Shown here in pieces: positions 5,769 through 15,073 of a stretch of DNA of 64,000 bases. This stretch comes from Bradyrhizobium sp. AZCC 2262 (GTDB taxonomy: Bacteria; Pseudomonadota; Alphaproteobacteria; Rhizobiales; Xanthobacteraceae). The DNA lies in the NCBI RefSeq assembly GCF_036924535.1, contig NZ_JAZHRT010000001.1, forward strand, positions 930,001 to 994,000, written 5' to 3'. Position 1 is the stretch's first letter, and every line of letters begins with the position of its first letter. The position numbers and the translations under genes were made by a program. The notes beneath the pieces are model-generated. The model was not told the DNA's origin, made no database searches, and saw only the letters and a program-made list of their open reading frames with translations.

Positions 5769-8618
5769 ATGAAGAAGAATGACCTGCGTTCCGATCAGAT
5801 CTGGGCCTTACCGTCGCTCGATGCCGGGGAGCCGGGCGTGCCTGCGCATGGAGGGGCGACGGATGTGCTCTTCGTCGACGACGACCCCGACCGGTACCCG
5901 CTCGCCGAAGGCGTCGTGGGGTCGATCAGCGTTAGTGCCGGGAAGCCGGTCGCCTCGATCGCAACGCTTGCCGATTATCTCGTCAACGGTTTCTGGCAAG
6001 ACAGCAGCGCCATCGCCCATCACTGGGCGTCCAACACCGTCACCTACAATATCAGCGCGCTGAACTCAGCAGAGCAATTTCTGGCGCTGTCGGCGATGCA
6101 GGCCTGGCACGATGTCGCCAACATCAATTTCGTGCAGACCTCGGGCTCCGCCAACATCACGTTCAGCAACTCCGGCAACATGCAGGCGGTCACCAATGCC
6201 GCCTGGTCCGGCTCGGGCGCAATTGCTTGGGCGACAATCACCATCAGCTCCAACTGGATCACCACCGACGGCGGCGCGAACGACGGCAAGACCGGTATCG
6301 ATAGTTACGGCTACCAGACCTACATCCACGAAATCGGACATGCGCTCGGCCTCGGCCATCAGGGGCCGTACAATGGCAGCGCGTCGTATTCGACCAACGC
6401 GATCTACGCCAACGACACCTGGCAATATTCCATCATGTCGTATTTCTCGGAACCCAATTATTCCGGGAGTTCGTACCGCTACGTGGTTACGCCGCAGATG
6501 GCGGACATCTACGCCGTCGACTCGATCTACGGAGCGGCGACCTCGACGCGAACCGGCGACACCGTCTATGGCTTCAACAGCAATGCCGGTGCGGTCTTCA
6601 GTTTCGGCAATTATACCTCGGCTCCGGCGCTGACCATCTACGACAGCAGCGGCACCGACACGCTCGATTGCTCCGGCTATTCTGCGGCGCAGACCATCGA
6701 CCTGCACCCGGGCGCCTTTTCCTCGGTAGGGGGCCTTACCAACAACATCGGAATCGCACTCAACGCGACCATCGAGAAAGCCATTGGCGGCAGCGGCAAC
6801 GATACGCTGATCGCAAGTGACACGGGCTGTACGCTGTCGGGTGGGGGCGGCAACGACACGCTGATCGGCGGCGCCGGAAACGACACGTTGATCGGCGGCT
6901 TCGGCATTGACAGTCTGACCGGCGGCGGCAGCGGCGACACGTTCGTGTTCGCCTTGGGTGAGAGTTCGGCCGCCAGCGGTCAGCACGACCGGATTACAGA
7001 TTTCACTTCCGGCCTGGACCACATCGACCTCAGCGGGATCGACGCGATTGATTCGTCCGCCGCCCAAGAAACTTTCCATTTCATCGGTACGGCGGCTTTC
7101 AGTGGCGTCGCTGGTGAGTTGAGCGCGGTATTCAATAGTTCTCTCGGGGTCACCATGCTCGCGGGCGACACCAATGGCGACCGGACCGCCGATTTCATCA
7201 TTGATCTTGTTGGCAACATCACGCTGGTCGCGGGCGATTTGGTTAATATTTTCGTGCCGCCGCCACAACCCGATCTGTCCGAATACGTTGCGGTGAGCGC
7301 CACGACCATCGCGGCTGGCGGCCGTGTCACGATCGACACCTACAACATGAATCTCGGCAACGGCGTGTCCGGTCTGTCGACTGACAGGATCTACATCTCT
7401 TCCGATGCTACCATCACCACGTCCGACACGGTGCTTGCGACTTTGACGATCTCGGGCACGCTGGCGACGGTCAGCCAGAACGGCTACTACGACCATCAGA
7501 CGGTCTCGGTCACGCTTCCCGGCAATCTCGCGCCCGGCACCTATTATATCGGCGGGATCGCCGACTACGGCAACCAGATCAGCGAGAGCAACGAAGGCAA
7601 CAATACCTATAACGTCGTCCAGGTTACGGTGACGGCGCCGCAACAACCCGATCTGTCCGAATACGTTGCGGTGAGCGCCACGACCATCGCGGCTGGCGGC
7701 AATGTCACGATCGACGCCTACGACATGAACCTCGGCAACGGCGTGTCCGGTCTGTCGACCGACAGGGTCTACATTTCTTCCGACGCTGCCATCACCACGT
7801 CCGATACGGTGCTTGCGACTTTGACGACGTCGGGCACGCTGGCGACGGTCAGCCAACCCGGTTACTACGACCATCAGACGGTCTCGGTCACGCTTCCCGG
7901 CAATCTCGCGGCCGGCACCTATTACATTGGCGGGATCGCCGACTACGGCAACCAGATCGGCGAGAGCAACGAGGGCAACAATACCTATAACGTCGTCCAG
8001 GTTACGGTGACGGCACCGCAACGACCCGATCTGTCCGAATACGTTGCGGTGAGCGCCACGACCATGGCGGCTGGCGGCAATGTCACGATCGACGCCTACG
8101 ACATGAACCTCGGCAACGGCGTGTCCGGTCTGTCGACCGACAGGATCTACATCTCTTCCGATGCTACCATCACCACGTCCGATACGGTGCTTGCGACTTT
8201 GACGACGTCGGGCACGCTGGCGACGGTCAGCCAACCCGGTTACTACGACCATCAGACGGTCTCGGTCACGCTTCCCGGCAATCTCGCGGCCGGCACCTAT
8301 TACATTGGTGGTATCGCCGACTACGGCAACCAGATCGGCGAGAGCAACGAGGGCAACAATACCTATAACGTCGTCCAGGTTACGGTGACGGCGCCGCCGG
8401 TTGGGCAAGCTCTATTCGAAAGTAGCAGCAACAAATCTTTTGCTTTTGCCAACGACGCGGGACGTCCAACAGCCGCCGTCGATGGTCATGAGCTCGCTTT
8501 GAATGGCTCAGTCCCGGAAGCGGGTCGCGTAATTGCCACGCTCGCGACTAGCTCGCATGCAGGCGACATCGAACCCTACATCCATCAGTCTCATTTGATA
8601 GATTTTCACCTCGTGTAG
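5769..8618 (+). CDS. Serralysin-like M10 metalloprotease with RTX block and three CARDB-type repeats
   Basis: A 949-residue secreted zinc protease. Residues about 50-260 are the peptidase domain: zinc motif HEIGHALGLGH at 187-197 and Met-turn SIMSYF near 223. Glycine-rich calcium-binding nonapeptides of the GGxGNDxL type follow (about 340-395: GGSGNDTL, GGGGNDTLIG, GGAGNDTLIG), then the M10 C-terminal beta region with GDTFVFALGESS. Instead of ending there, the protein continues into three 126-residue repeats (about 500-880), each starting PDLSEYVAVSATT and ending NNTYNVVQVTVTAP, which match CARDB adhesion-type beta-sandwich modules. The last 70 residues end HLIDFHLV, compatible with a type I secretion tail. 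No Sec signal is present. No type I ABC/HlyD/TolC genes lie nearby. Start is ATG 5769; the TTG just before it is less likely. Confidence 0.92.
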   Translation: MKKNDLRSDQIWALPSLDAGEPGVPAHGGATDVLFVDDDPDRYPLAEGVVGSISVSAGKPVASIATLADYLVNGFWQDSSAIAHHWASNTVTYNISALNSAEQFLALSAMQAWHDVANINFVQTSGSANITFSNSGNMQAVTNAAWSGSGAIAWATITISSNWITTDGGANDGKTGIDSYGYQTYIHEIGHALGLGHQGPYNGSASYSTNAIYANDTWQYSIMSYFSEPNYSGSSYRYVVTPQMADIYAVDSIYGAATSTRTGDTVYGFNSNAGAVFSFGNYTSAPALTIYDSSGTDTLDCSGYSAAQTIDLHPGAFSSVGGLTNNIGIALNATIEKAIGGSGNDTLIASDTGCTLSGGGGNDTLIGGAGNDTLIGGFGIDSLTGGGSGDTFVFALGESSAASGQHDRITDFTSGLDHIDLSGIDAIDSSAAQETFHFIGTAAFSGVAGELSAVFNSSLGVTMLAGDTNGDRTADFIIDLVGNITLVAGDLVNIFVPPPQPDLSEYVAVSATTIAAGGRVTIDTYNMNLGNGVSGLSTDRIYISSDATITTSDTVLATLTISGTLATVSQNGYYDHQTVSVTLPGNLAPGTYYIGGIADYGNQISESNEGNNTYNVVQVTVTAPQQPDLSEYVAVSATTIAAGGNVTIDAYDMNLGNGVSGLSTDRVYISSDAAITTSDTVLATLTTSGTLATVSQPGYYDHQTVSVTLPGNLAAGTYYIGGIADYGNQIGESNEGNNTYNVVQVTVTAPQRPDLSEYVAVSATTMAAGGNVTIDAYDMNLGNGVSGLSTDRIYISSDATITTSDTVLATLTTSGTLATVSQPGYYDHQTVSVTLPGNLAAGTYYIGGIADYGNQIGESNEGNNTYNVVQVTVTAPPVGQALFESSSNKSFAFANDAGRPTAAVDGHELALNGSVPEAGRVIATLATSSHAGDIEPYIHQSHLIDFHLV
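7271..8404 (+). repeat. Three tandem 378-bp coding repeats (CARDB-type modules)
   Basis: The word CGATCTGTCC recurs at 7271, 7649 and 8027, an exact 378-base (126-codon) spacing, and the three copies are nearly identical over their full length, including synonymous positions. Copies two and three are closer to each other (both read GNVTIDAYDMNLGNG, ATVSQPGYYDHQT and NLAAGTYYIGG) than to copy one (GRVTIDTYNMNLGNG, ATVSQNGYYDHQT, NLAPGTYYIGG). Such DNA-level identity points to recent duplication or ongoing homogenisation and makes the gene prone to repeat-number change. Confidence 0.95.
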
Positions 8619-9053
8619 CCGCTACGGCAATCGAAGATGCCGCTTAGGGCCTGCAGATTCCCGGCGCAGGCATTCTCGAATTCAAATGCCACGTCCCGCC
8701 CGCGGTGAGTTCGAGATCCCGTACTGTGCGTACCATTCCTTGACGTGCAAGAAGTTCGCTTGACCAAGTGCCGCCGTGACAGTCGGAAACGTGCACAACG
8801 TGCTTGATGACCTTGAGCCCTGTGAAATTGGAATGCCGCCAAAAAGTTGAACAATCGGCCACAACTATAATGTGGATCCACAGCGGTACGCGCCGGCCTC
8901 CTTATTAAATCGCGATATTTCAATAGTTTAGGGGCGATGCATTGCAGCCCCTCAGAGGCTCCTGTAGACAGGCAACGGTGGGCAAATCACGCACTCAGTC
9001 GTCGCCTCGGTCGGCTTTTCGACGAGGCCAGCAGGTGCGCTTTTCCTTGATCT
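8619..9053. other. Intergenic region with a possible hairpin
   Basis: 435 bases between the RTX protease and the polysaccharide locus. A minus-strand frame at 8644-8862 (72 codons, containing HVVHVSDCHGGTWSSELL) looks somewhat protein-like, but it has no clear start signal and I recognise no family; it may be a decayed gene. AGGGGC (8930-8935) and GCCCCT (8947-8952) can pair around an 11-base loop, without a T-run, so any terminator role is weak. The region marks the boundary between the protease segment and the sugar locus. Confidence 0.4.
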
Positions 9054-9125
9054 ATGTCGCGCCGGGACATTCCGTTGGTCGATCAGACGAGCAAGTCAAG
9101 CAATGTGTGGTGGCCTGAAGCTGAT

Positions 9126-10679
9126 ATGGCACTGAAAAAAAGCTCCACCGATCTGCTGGGTAATTCTGCCTGGAACGCGGTCGCCTTTGGCGTCGCCGTG
9201 GCGCTCAATCTCGTTGTCTTGCCGTTCGTGGTCTTTCGTCTCGGCGTTGCCGCGTTCGGCGTTGCAGGCCTCGTTAGCGCTTGCGTCGCGCCCGCACTGG
9301 CATTCAGCAACACGCTGGCATTATCGATGACGCGGGAGCTCGCGGTGCGACTGGAGCCGTCCGAGCGCGACGATGCGCGACGCCTGTTCGCCACCGCAGC
9401 GATGTTGGCATTGGCGGCGGGCGGCTCGATCATGATCCTCTTCGCTTTGACCGGGGCACCACTTGCGCGCCTCGGATTTCACCTGAGTGGACGGTCCGCG
9501 GAGGATCTCGGGCTTGCATTTGCGCTGGCCGGGGCCGGATGGCTGTGCCAGTGCTTGTCCGCGGTTTTCCTGGCCTTGTTCACGGCGCGCCAGGACTATC
9601 GAAGAGTTGCTTCGATCAGCATCATCAGTACCGTGGTTGCAACAGGCTCGATGCTGCTGCTCATTCCGCGCTGGCCACAGGCCTCGACGTTTCTCGGCTG
9701 TCAGGCGCTGGGCTTTGCGACGAGCCTGCTTCTGGCCTTCGGATGGTCCCGGCGCGTCGTAGGCGATTGGATGGCGCCCCCGGCGATCGATCGCGGCGCG
9801 CTTGGTCATCTGGTCAAGCTGGGTGGCTGGCAACTGGCCGCCCAGGGCGGTGCGCTCATTGCGGCACAGGCAGATCGCTATTTGCTCGGAGCTTTGCTGC
9901 AGCCGCAGTTCGTCGGCTTTTACACGATTGCGCAGCGGCTGGAAGAAGCCGTGTATATCGGCGTCCTGAAGGTCGGCGAAATCCTCTTCCCGTTCTTCAG
10001 CGCGCTGCAAAAAGAGACTGACGATCGCAAGGCCGATCTGTTGTTCCGCTCTTCCTGGATCCTCAACGTGCTCGCCGCGAGTGCGCTTGGCGGCCTGATA
10101 CCCGTCGCGGGCCCGTTGCTTCATCTGTGGACCGGCGCCGAAGTGGCTGCCGAAGCCCAGCGCGTGTTGGTTGTATTGTCGATCGCTGGAATACTTGGCT
10201 CGAGCTCAAACGTGTTTGCTTTCTATCTTCTGGCCCAAGGGCGATCGAGTTCGAACGCCTTGATCACGCTGCTCACTGGCGCGTTCACACTGGCGACCAG
10301 CGTGATCGCCTTGCCCTATCTCGGATGGCAGGCGGCGGGATGGAGCGCCTGCATCGGCATGATCGCTCAAATGGTCACCGTCGTGATCCTGCTACGCCGG
10401 CATTTCAACCTCGCGGGCATGTGGTCGCGCCTGATCCACTTTGTGCTGATGCCAATTGGCGTCAGCATCGCAACCGCGCTGGCGTTACGATATGGCTTCC
10501 GCAGCGCGCAACTCGACCAGGCGCTCGGCTGGTGGTACGTGGGGGGCCTCTTTGTGCTGGCGGCCGGCGTCATCTTTGCGGTTGCGGTCGCGGCTTCGTT
10601 GGCCGGTCCATACGGCGCGGCTTGCTGGCGGGATCTCCGTGTCATCGCCGGTCGCTTCCTGCCCCTCAAGGCGATCTAA
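9126..10679 (+). CDS. Polysaccharide flippase, Wzx/MATE-like (lipopolysaccharide biosynthesis protein)
   Basis: A 517-residue integral membrane protein with about 12-14 hydrophobic helices, the usual architecture of Wzx-type exporters that flip undecaprenyl-linked oligosaccharides across the inner membrane. Typical features are the amphipathic start LLGNSAWNAVAFGVAVALNL, the QADRYLLGALLQPQFVGFYT segment in the middle (conserved in Wzx: D-R-LLG...VG-Y) and the RLEEAVYIGVLKVGEILFPF stretch after it. Start chosen at ATG 9126 because homologues begin close to the first helix; an in-frame ATG at 9054 would add 24 polar residues, and neither has a strong ribosome site. It is the first gene of a plus-strand group running to 17168. 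Confidence 0.85.
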   Translation: MALKKSSTDLLGNSAWNAVAFGVAVALNLVVLPFVVFRLGVAAFGVAGLVSACVAPALAFSNTLALSMTRELAVRLEPSERDDARRLFATAAMLALAAGGSIMILFALTGAPLARLGFHLSGRSAEDLGLAFALAGAGWLCQCLSAVFLALFTARQDYRRVASISIISTVVATGSMLLLIPRWPQASTFLGCQALGFATSLLLAFGWSRRVVGDWMAPPAIDRGALGHLVKLGGWQLAAQGGALIAAQADRYLLGALLQPQFVGFYTIAQRLEEAVYIGVLKVGEILFPFFSALQKETDDRKADLLFRSSWILNVLAASALGGLIPVAGPLLHLWTGAEVAAEAQRVLVVLSIAGILGSSSNVFAFYLLAQGRSSSNALITLLTGAFTLATSVIALPYLGWQAAGWSACIGMIAQMVTVVILLRRHFNLAGMWSRLIHFVLMPIGVSIATALALRYGFRSAQLDQALGWWYVGGLFVLAAGVIFAVAVAASLAGPYGAACWRDLRVIAGRFLPLKAI

Positions 10680-10682
10680 CGA

Positions 10683-12518
10683 ATGTGCGGAATTGCGGGC
10701 ATCATGAACCTCCGCGGCAACGCGGTCGAACCAGCGGAGATCTCGCGACTGACGAACCTGGTCGCGCATCGCGGTCCGTTTGGCGAGGGCTATTGGTTCA
10801 GCGCGAATAGCGATCTGGCATTCGGCCATCGTCGGCTGGCAATCATCGACCCCGGCGACGGGGGGTATCAGCCGATGATTTCCAGTGATGGTCGTCATGT
10901 GATCGTGTTCAATGGCGAGATCTACAATTTCCTGGAACTGCGGCGCGAACTCGAGGCACAGGGGACCAGTTTTCGCAGCCAGTCAGATACCGAAGTCATT
11001 CTGGCCGCATGGCAAGCGTGGCGGGAAGGCATGCTGACGCGCTTCAATGGAATGTGGGCGCTGGCGATCTTCGATACCAAAACCGAAGAACTGTTTCTGG
11101 CGCGCGACCGTTTCGGCATCAAGCCGCTGTTGTATGCGTTGACATCGGAGCGCTTTGTCTTTGCATCGGAGCAGCGCGCATTGGTGCGAAGCGGCCTGAT
11201 CGATGTGTCGCTGGATATCGACGTAGCGCGGCGGCTCATGGTCGATGCCTTCGGGGTCGAGGGCAGCGAGCGGACCCTTTGCAGGGAGGTGCGCCGCCTG
11301 CAGGGCGGACATTGCATGTGGCTGCGCCGGGGAAAATTGGAGATCCGACGCTGGTGGCGGACGGTAGATCATCTGCCCGCGATCCCGGCCAACGAAGCCG
11401 AACGGGTGGAACGCTTTCGCGAGATTTTCCAGGATGCGGTTGCGCTGCGAATGCGCAGCGACGTCCCGATCGGGACCTGTCTGTCGGGAGGGTTCGATTC
11501 GTCGGCCGTGATCTGCACCATGGCTGCGCACGAAAAGGCCGGCATGGGCCCGCGGGACAGCACCTCGTGGCGCCACGCTTTCGTCGCGACGTTCCCCGGC
11601 GCCTCCAATGACGAGCGGCCGATGGCGGAGGAGGCCGCGGCCTGGGCGGATGTCGCGCCGACATTCATCGAGGTCGGTCGCGCCGACGCGCTGAACGATC
11701 TCGATCGGATTCTCGACGACAACGATGACGTCTATATCGGACTTCCAAGCGCTGCCTGGTTGATCTATCGAGAACTCAGGCAGCATAACGTGACGGTGTC
11801 GCTGGATGGCCATGGCGCGGACGAGCTGATGGGGGCCTATTTCCAGGAAGGACAATCGGGGGCGTTCTGGCTTCGGAACGCGGCTGCCGCGCTTGGCTCG
11901 AATTCGGCGCTAACGAGGCGAGGCGTCGACCTGCTTCGAGCGTTGATGATCAGGCGCCAGGGGCACTATTTCCTGCGCGGTGGTCTTCTCGATATCCCGG
12001 CCCAGTTTCCGCTGGTCGGCGATGACGACATCTTGCCAAGCGAATGGGGCGTATTGAACAAGCGCCTCTATCGCATGTTCCACAGCACCGTGCTGCCGAC
12101 GATCCTGCGAAACTTCGACCGACTGTCGATGGCCCACGGCATTGAGGTTCGTATGCCGTTCATGGACTGGCGTCTGGTGACTTATACAATGGCGTTGCCG
12201 GCGACCAGCAAGTCATCGAATGGCTATACCAAGGCCGTTGCGCGGCAGGCGATGGCCAACCTGATGCCGGAATCCATTCGCATGGGACGCCGGAAGGTCG
12301 GATTCAATTCGCCGATGCCGGAATGGTTGAACGGGCCTCTCGCCGGCTGGACTGCCAGTCTGCTCGATCAGAAGGTGCCGGCGTTCGCCGAACTGGTGAA
12401 CGAAGCAGGCCTGCGCAGGACGGTCGGCCGCCTAATTTCGTCGAAGACATGGGACTGGGAATCGGTCGGCCGGATTTGGCCGTATCTGAATATGAAATGG
12501 ATGCTGGCAAGATACTGA
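10683..12518 (+). CDS. asnB: Asparagine synthase-like glutamine-dependent amidotransferase
   Basis: A 611-residue two-domain enzyme. The glutaminase domain begins MCGIAGIMN with the nucleophile Cys2 and holds HRGPFGEG, GHRRLAIID and FNGEIYNFLELR; the ATP-pyrophosphatase domain has the PP-loop CLSGGFDSSAV at about 266-276 and the acceptor-site motif SLDGHGADELMGAY. All key residues are present, so it should transfer ammonia from glutamine to an adenylated carboxylate. It sits three bases after the flippase and one base before an acyltransferase. In polysaccharide loci such genes often convert uronic acids to uronamides; that is an inference here, favoured by the WbpB/D/E-like uronate genes at the far end of the window. 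Ordinary asparagine synthesis is the alternative. Confidence 0.9.
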   Translation: MCGIAGIMNLRGNAVEPAEISRLTNLVAHRGPFGEGYWFSANSDLAFGHRRLAIIDPGDGGYQPMISSDGRHVIVFNGEIYNFLELRRELEAQGTSFRSQSDTEVILAAWQAWREGMLTRFNGMWALAIFDTKTEELFLARDRFGIKPLLYALTSERFVFASEQRALVRSGLIDVSLDIDVARRLMVDAFGVEGSERTLCREVRRLQGGHCMWLRRGKLEIRRWWRTVDHLPAIPANEAERVERFREIFQDAVALRMRSDVPIGTCLSGGFDSSAVICTMAAHEKAGMGPRDSTSWRHAFVATFPGASNDERPMAEEAAAWADVAPTFIEVGRADALNDLDRILDDNDDVYIGLPSAAWLIYRELRQHNVTVSLDGHGADELMGAYFQEGQSGAFWLRNAAAALGSNSALTRRGVDLLRALMIRRQGHYFLRGGLLDIPAQFPLVGDDDILPSEWGVLNKRLYRMFHSTVLPTILRNFDRLSMAHGIEVRMPFMDWRLVTYTMALPATSKSSNGYTKAVARQAMANLMPESIRMGRRKVGFNSPMPEWLNGPLAGWTASLLDQKVPAFAELVNEAGLRRTVGRLISSKTWDWESVGRIWPYLNMKWMLARY

Positions 12519-12519
12519 C

Positions 12520-13110
12520 ATGCGAAGACTCATTCTCACAGGCGTCGATGCCATCCTTGGTTGGAAAAGCCGGCTTTCCGGGGCGGTGAGCATCGGACGT
12601 GGATCGACGATCGCATGGCGCCGCATCGGCCGGGTAGCCGGCAATACCTTGTCGGTAGGCGAAGATTCGATCGTTCATGCCGATATCAGCTTCGAGGAAG
12701 CTGGAGGAAAAATTCAGATCGGCGACCGCACATTTATCGGACGAAGCCATCTGATCTGTTATCGAAGCCTCGTCATCGGCGACGACGTTATCATGTCATG
12801 GGGAGTTACGATTGTGGACCACGACTCCCACAGTATCGATTGGATGGATCGCCGGAACGATGTTCGCGAATGGGGTGCCGGGCGGAAAAATTGGGAGCGG
12901 ATCGCGCATGCGCCGGTCGTGGTGAGCGATAAGGCCTGGATCGGATTCAACGTGAGCATCCTGAAAGGAGTCACCATCGGAGAGGGGGCTGTAATCGGGG
13001 CATGTTCGGTTGTCACCCGCGATATTCCGCCATACACCTTGGCGGTCGGGAATCCCGCCAGAGTAATCCGCGCATTGGGCTCCCCGCCAGATGCGCGTCC
13101 GGCGGTGTGA
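12520..13110 (+). CDS. Hexapeptide-repeat acyltransferase (WbbJ/LbH type)
   Basis: A 196-residue acyltransferase of the left-handed beta-helix family. Imperfect hexapeptides run from about residue 45 to 175 (IQIGDRTFIGRSHLI, VIGDDVIMSWGVTIVDHDSH with the conserved D-H, then VVVSDKAWIGFNVSILKGVT and IGEGAVIGACSVVTRDIPPY), ending in NPARVIRALG, the classic closing motif. It probably O-acetylates a sugar using acetyl-CoA. The gene starts one base after the amidotransferase stop and is followed closely by a glycosyltransferase. A role as the missing N-acetyltransferase of the legionaminate pathway is possible but its WbbJ-like pattern favours O-acetylation. Confidence 0.87.
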   Translation: MRRLILTGVDAILGWKSRLSGAVSIGRGSTIAWRRIGRVAGNTLSVGEDSIVHADISFEEAGGKIQIGDRTFIGRSHLICYRSLVIGDDVIMSWGVTIVDHDSHSIDWMDRRNDVREWGAGRKNWERIAHAPVVVSDKAWIGFNVSILKGVTIGEGAVIGACSVVTRDIPPYTLAVGNPARVIRALGSPPDARPAV

Positions 13111-13115
13111 CTGCC

Positions 13116-14183
13116 ATGCGCGTTTTACAGAACAACGGCCTGTCGCGTGGATTCCGTGTCCATCGTCGCCACACGCCCTATCAAAGCTTTGCAGCCGGAC
13201 GAGCGCAATTTCTGGAGACGAGATTCACTGCGTCCCATATCCTTCTGCCCGTGCTCACCAACAGCCCGGACGCGTTCTACACCAATGGAGACGATGAACG
13301 CCTGCAGATGCTGTGGGCGAAAGAGAATGGTCTGCGGACAAAGAACCTGGAGCAAATTCTGCTTGCGCAGATAGAGCAGCATCGCACTGAAGTATTCTAT
13401 AATCTTGACCCGATCCGTTACGGCAGCGAGTTTGTTGCGAAATTGCCGGGTTGCGTGAAGAAGTCGATTGGCTGGCGAGCCGCACCCTCTGGAAGTGCAG
13501 ACCTGACGAAGTACGACCTGATCGTATGCAACTTTCCCTCGATCCTCGATAGCTGGCGACAGAAGGGCTGTCGGGTGGCGTATTTTTTTCCGGCGCATGA
13601 CCCTGTGATGGACGCCTATGCCGCAGCCCGAAGCGATGAACTTGACCTCATCTTCATCGGAGGATTCTCGCGCCACCACGTCAAGCGCAGCCAGGCACTC
13701 CGGGCTGCGGCTTCGACGCCTGGTGTCCGGGCGCGCTTTCACCTCGAAGACTCACGCCTTACCCGATTGGCAAATTTTCTTCCTCCTGTGCCGGGGCTTC
13801 ACTCATACCGTCATCCGGACGAAATTCGTGAGATTCGCGCTTATCCGTTGTATGGCCTGGATGCGTATGCCGCGATCGCCAAAAGCCGCATCGTATTCAA
13901 CGGTGCGGTGGACATGGCGGGAGAGGATCGCGGCAATATGAGATGCTTTGAGGCGACGGGAGGCGGAGCAGTCCTTTTGACGGACGCAGGGCGCTATCCG
14001 GAGGGTTTCGTTGATGGCGAAACTATGCTGGAATATTCCTCGCCCGAGCACATACCCGAGTTGATCAACAGGCTGATGAGGGATGAAACTTTGGCCAGAT
14101 CCATCGCTCAGGCGGGTTGCGCCATGGTGAGAGAGCGCTATAGCAAACAACTGCAATGGACGAAATTTCAGGATCTGATCTGA
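13116..14183 (+). CDS. CgeB-like glycosyltransferase
   Basis: A 355-residue GT-B-type protein of the CgeB/Glyco_trans_1_2 group. The C-terminal third is diagnostic: SRIVFNGAVDMAGEDRGNMR, then CFEATGGGAVLLTDAGRYPE and YSSPEHIPELINRLMRDETL, the donor-binding segment and terminal helix of the family. The N-terminal half is less conserved. Start at ATG 13116 (MRVLQNNGLSRGF), five bases after the acyltransferase stop; the frame is open further upstream but that part overlaps the previous gene and is not protein-like. It likely adds one residue to the lipid-linked repeat unit in the cytoplasm; donor and acceptor are unknown. Confidence 0.82.
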   Translation: MRVLQNNGLSRGFRVHRRHTPYQSFAAGRAQFLETRFTASHILLPVLTNSPDAFYTNGDDERLQMLWAKENGLRTKNLEQILLAQIEQHRTEVFYNLDPIRYGSEFVAKLPGCVKKSIGWRAAPSGSADLTKYDLIVCNFPSILDSWRQKGCRVAYFFPAHDPVMDAYAAARSDELDLIFIGGFSRHHVKRSQALRAAASTPGVRARFHLEDSRLTRLANFLPPVPGLHSYRHPDEIREIRAYPLYGLDAYAAIAKSRIVFNGAVDMAGEDRGNMRCFEATGGGAVLLTDAGRYPEGFVDGETMLEYSSPEHIPELINRLMRDETLARSIAQAGCAMVRERYSKQLQWTKFQDLI

Positions 14184-14215
14184 CCGGCGTGCCGGGCCAG
14201 CAAGTGCGGGTTTGC

Positions 14216-15073
14216 ATGTTGGACGAAAAGCCTCTCACGACGTGGGAAGATGCCGTGGTCTGGCTGCGCAACCAGCCGGACCAGCGCCAGCTCGTGCTCG
14301 ACGCGTTCTATGATGACCCTCTGATCGGTGCGGCCGAGCGCTATTTTGCCAGCGCCGAATGGCAGGCAGTTTCCGGGTTTCTGGAGCACCGGACCGGCAA
14401 GGCGCTTGACGTCGGCGCCGGGCGCGGAATTGCGAGCTATGCGCTGGCGCGGAGCGGATTTGTGGTCACCGCGCTCGAGCCTGATCCCAGTGCCGTGGTC
14501 GGGACCGCAGCGATCCGCCGTCTCGCGGCCGAGGCCCGCCTGCCGATCGAGGTGGTCGAAGAATTCTCCGAGCGCCTTCCGTTCACTGACGGCACATTCG
14601 ATGTGGTGTTCGCGCGGGCCGTGCTGCACCATATGCGCGATCTCGACGGCGCCTGCCGGGAAATGTTCCGCGTGCTTCGTCCTGGCGGAATGCTGATCGC
14701 CGCGCGCGAGCATGTGATCTCAAAGGAATCCGACCTCGGCGCGTTTCTCGAACAGCATCCCCTGCATCACCTTTATGGCGGCGAGCATGCGTATCTTCTC
14801 GATCGATATGTCGGCGCGCTAAAGACTGCGGGCTTTGCCGCGATCGAGGTGCTTGCGCCGCTGAGGAGTCCGATCAATCTGTTTCCCTATACAATCGAGA
14901 CGTTGCGAGCGGCCATCGTGGAGAGACTGACGGACAAGATTCCGGTTAGACCCATCTGGCGCGCCGCACTTGCTTCCAGAAGCGTTTTCACGTCGCTCCT
15001 TTCGGTGGCGGGGCCCTTTGACGATCGGCCCGGCCGGCTCTACTCATTCGTCTGTCGCAAGGCCCCGGCATGA
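14216..15073 (+). CDS. Class I SAM-dependent methyltransferase
   Basis: About 285 residues with a Methyltransf_11-type core: motif I ALDVGAGRGIASYALARSG, motif II-like acidic ALEPDPS, ERLPFTDGTFDVVFARAVLHH (motif post-II/III) and LRPGGMLIAAREHVI. It probably methylates a sugar hydroxyl or carboxyl during or after assembly. Start is uncertain: ATG 14216 (MLDEKPLTTW) has a weak GCGGG site, while ATG 14156 overlaps the previous gene by 28 bases without a visible ribosome site. The stop overlaps the next gene's start as ATGA, indicating translational coupling. Confidence 0.86.
   Translation: MLDEKPLTTWEDAVVWLRNQPDQRQLVLDAFYDDPLIGAAERYFASAEWQAVSGFLEHRTGKALDVGAGRGIASYALARSGFVVTALEPDPSAVVGTAAIRRLAAEARLPIEVVEEFSERLPFTDGTFDVVFARAVLHHMRDLDGACREMFRVLRPGGMLIAAREHVISKESDLGAFLEQHPLHHLYGGEHAYLLDRYVGALKTAGFAAIEVLAPLRSPINLFPYTIETLRAAIVERLTDKIPVRPIWRAALASRSVFTSLLSVAGPFDDRPGRLYSFVCRKAPA

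Noticed and set aside
7271..8404. Regular repeats considered as a CRISPR array or intergenic satellite
   Set aside because: The unit is 378 bases, fully coding and in frame with a known module; no short direct repeats with spacers.
6066..8408. A 780-codon open frame on the minus strand opposite the RTX protease
   Set aside because: It is the antisense shadow of the repeats: its own repeats follow the same 378-base period and the translation is rich in Arg, Asp and Gly with no domain. The plus-strand protein has clear motifs.
8644..8862. 72-codon minus-strand frame after the RTX protease
   Set aside because: Slightly protein-like but without start signal, homology or operon context; noted as possible remnant only.
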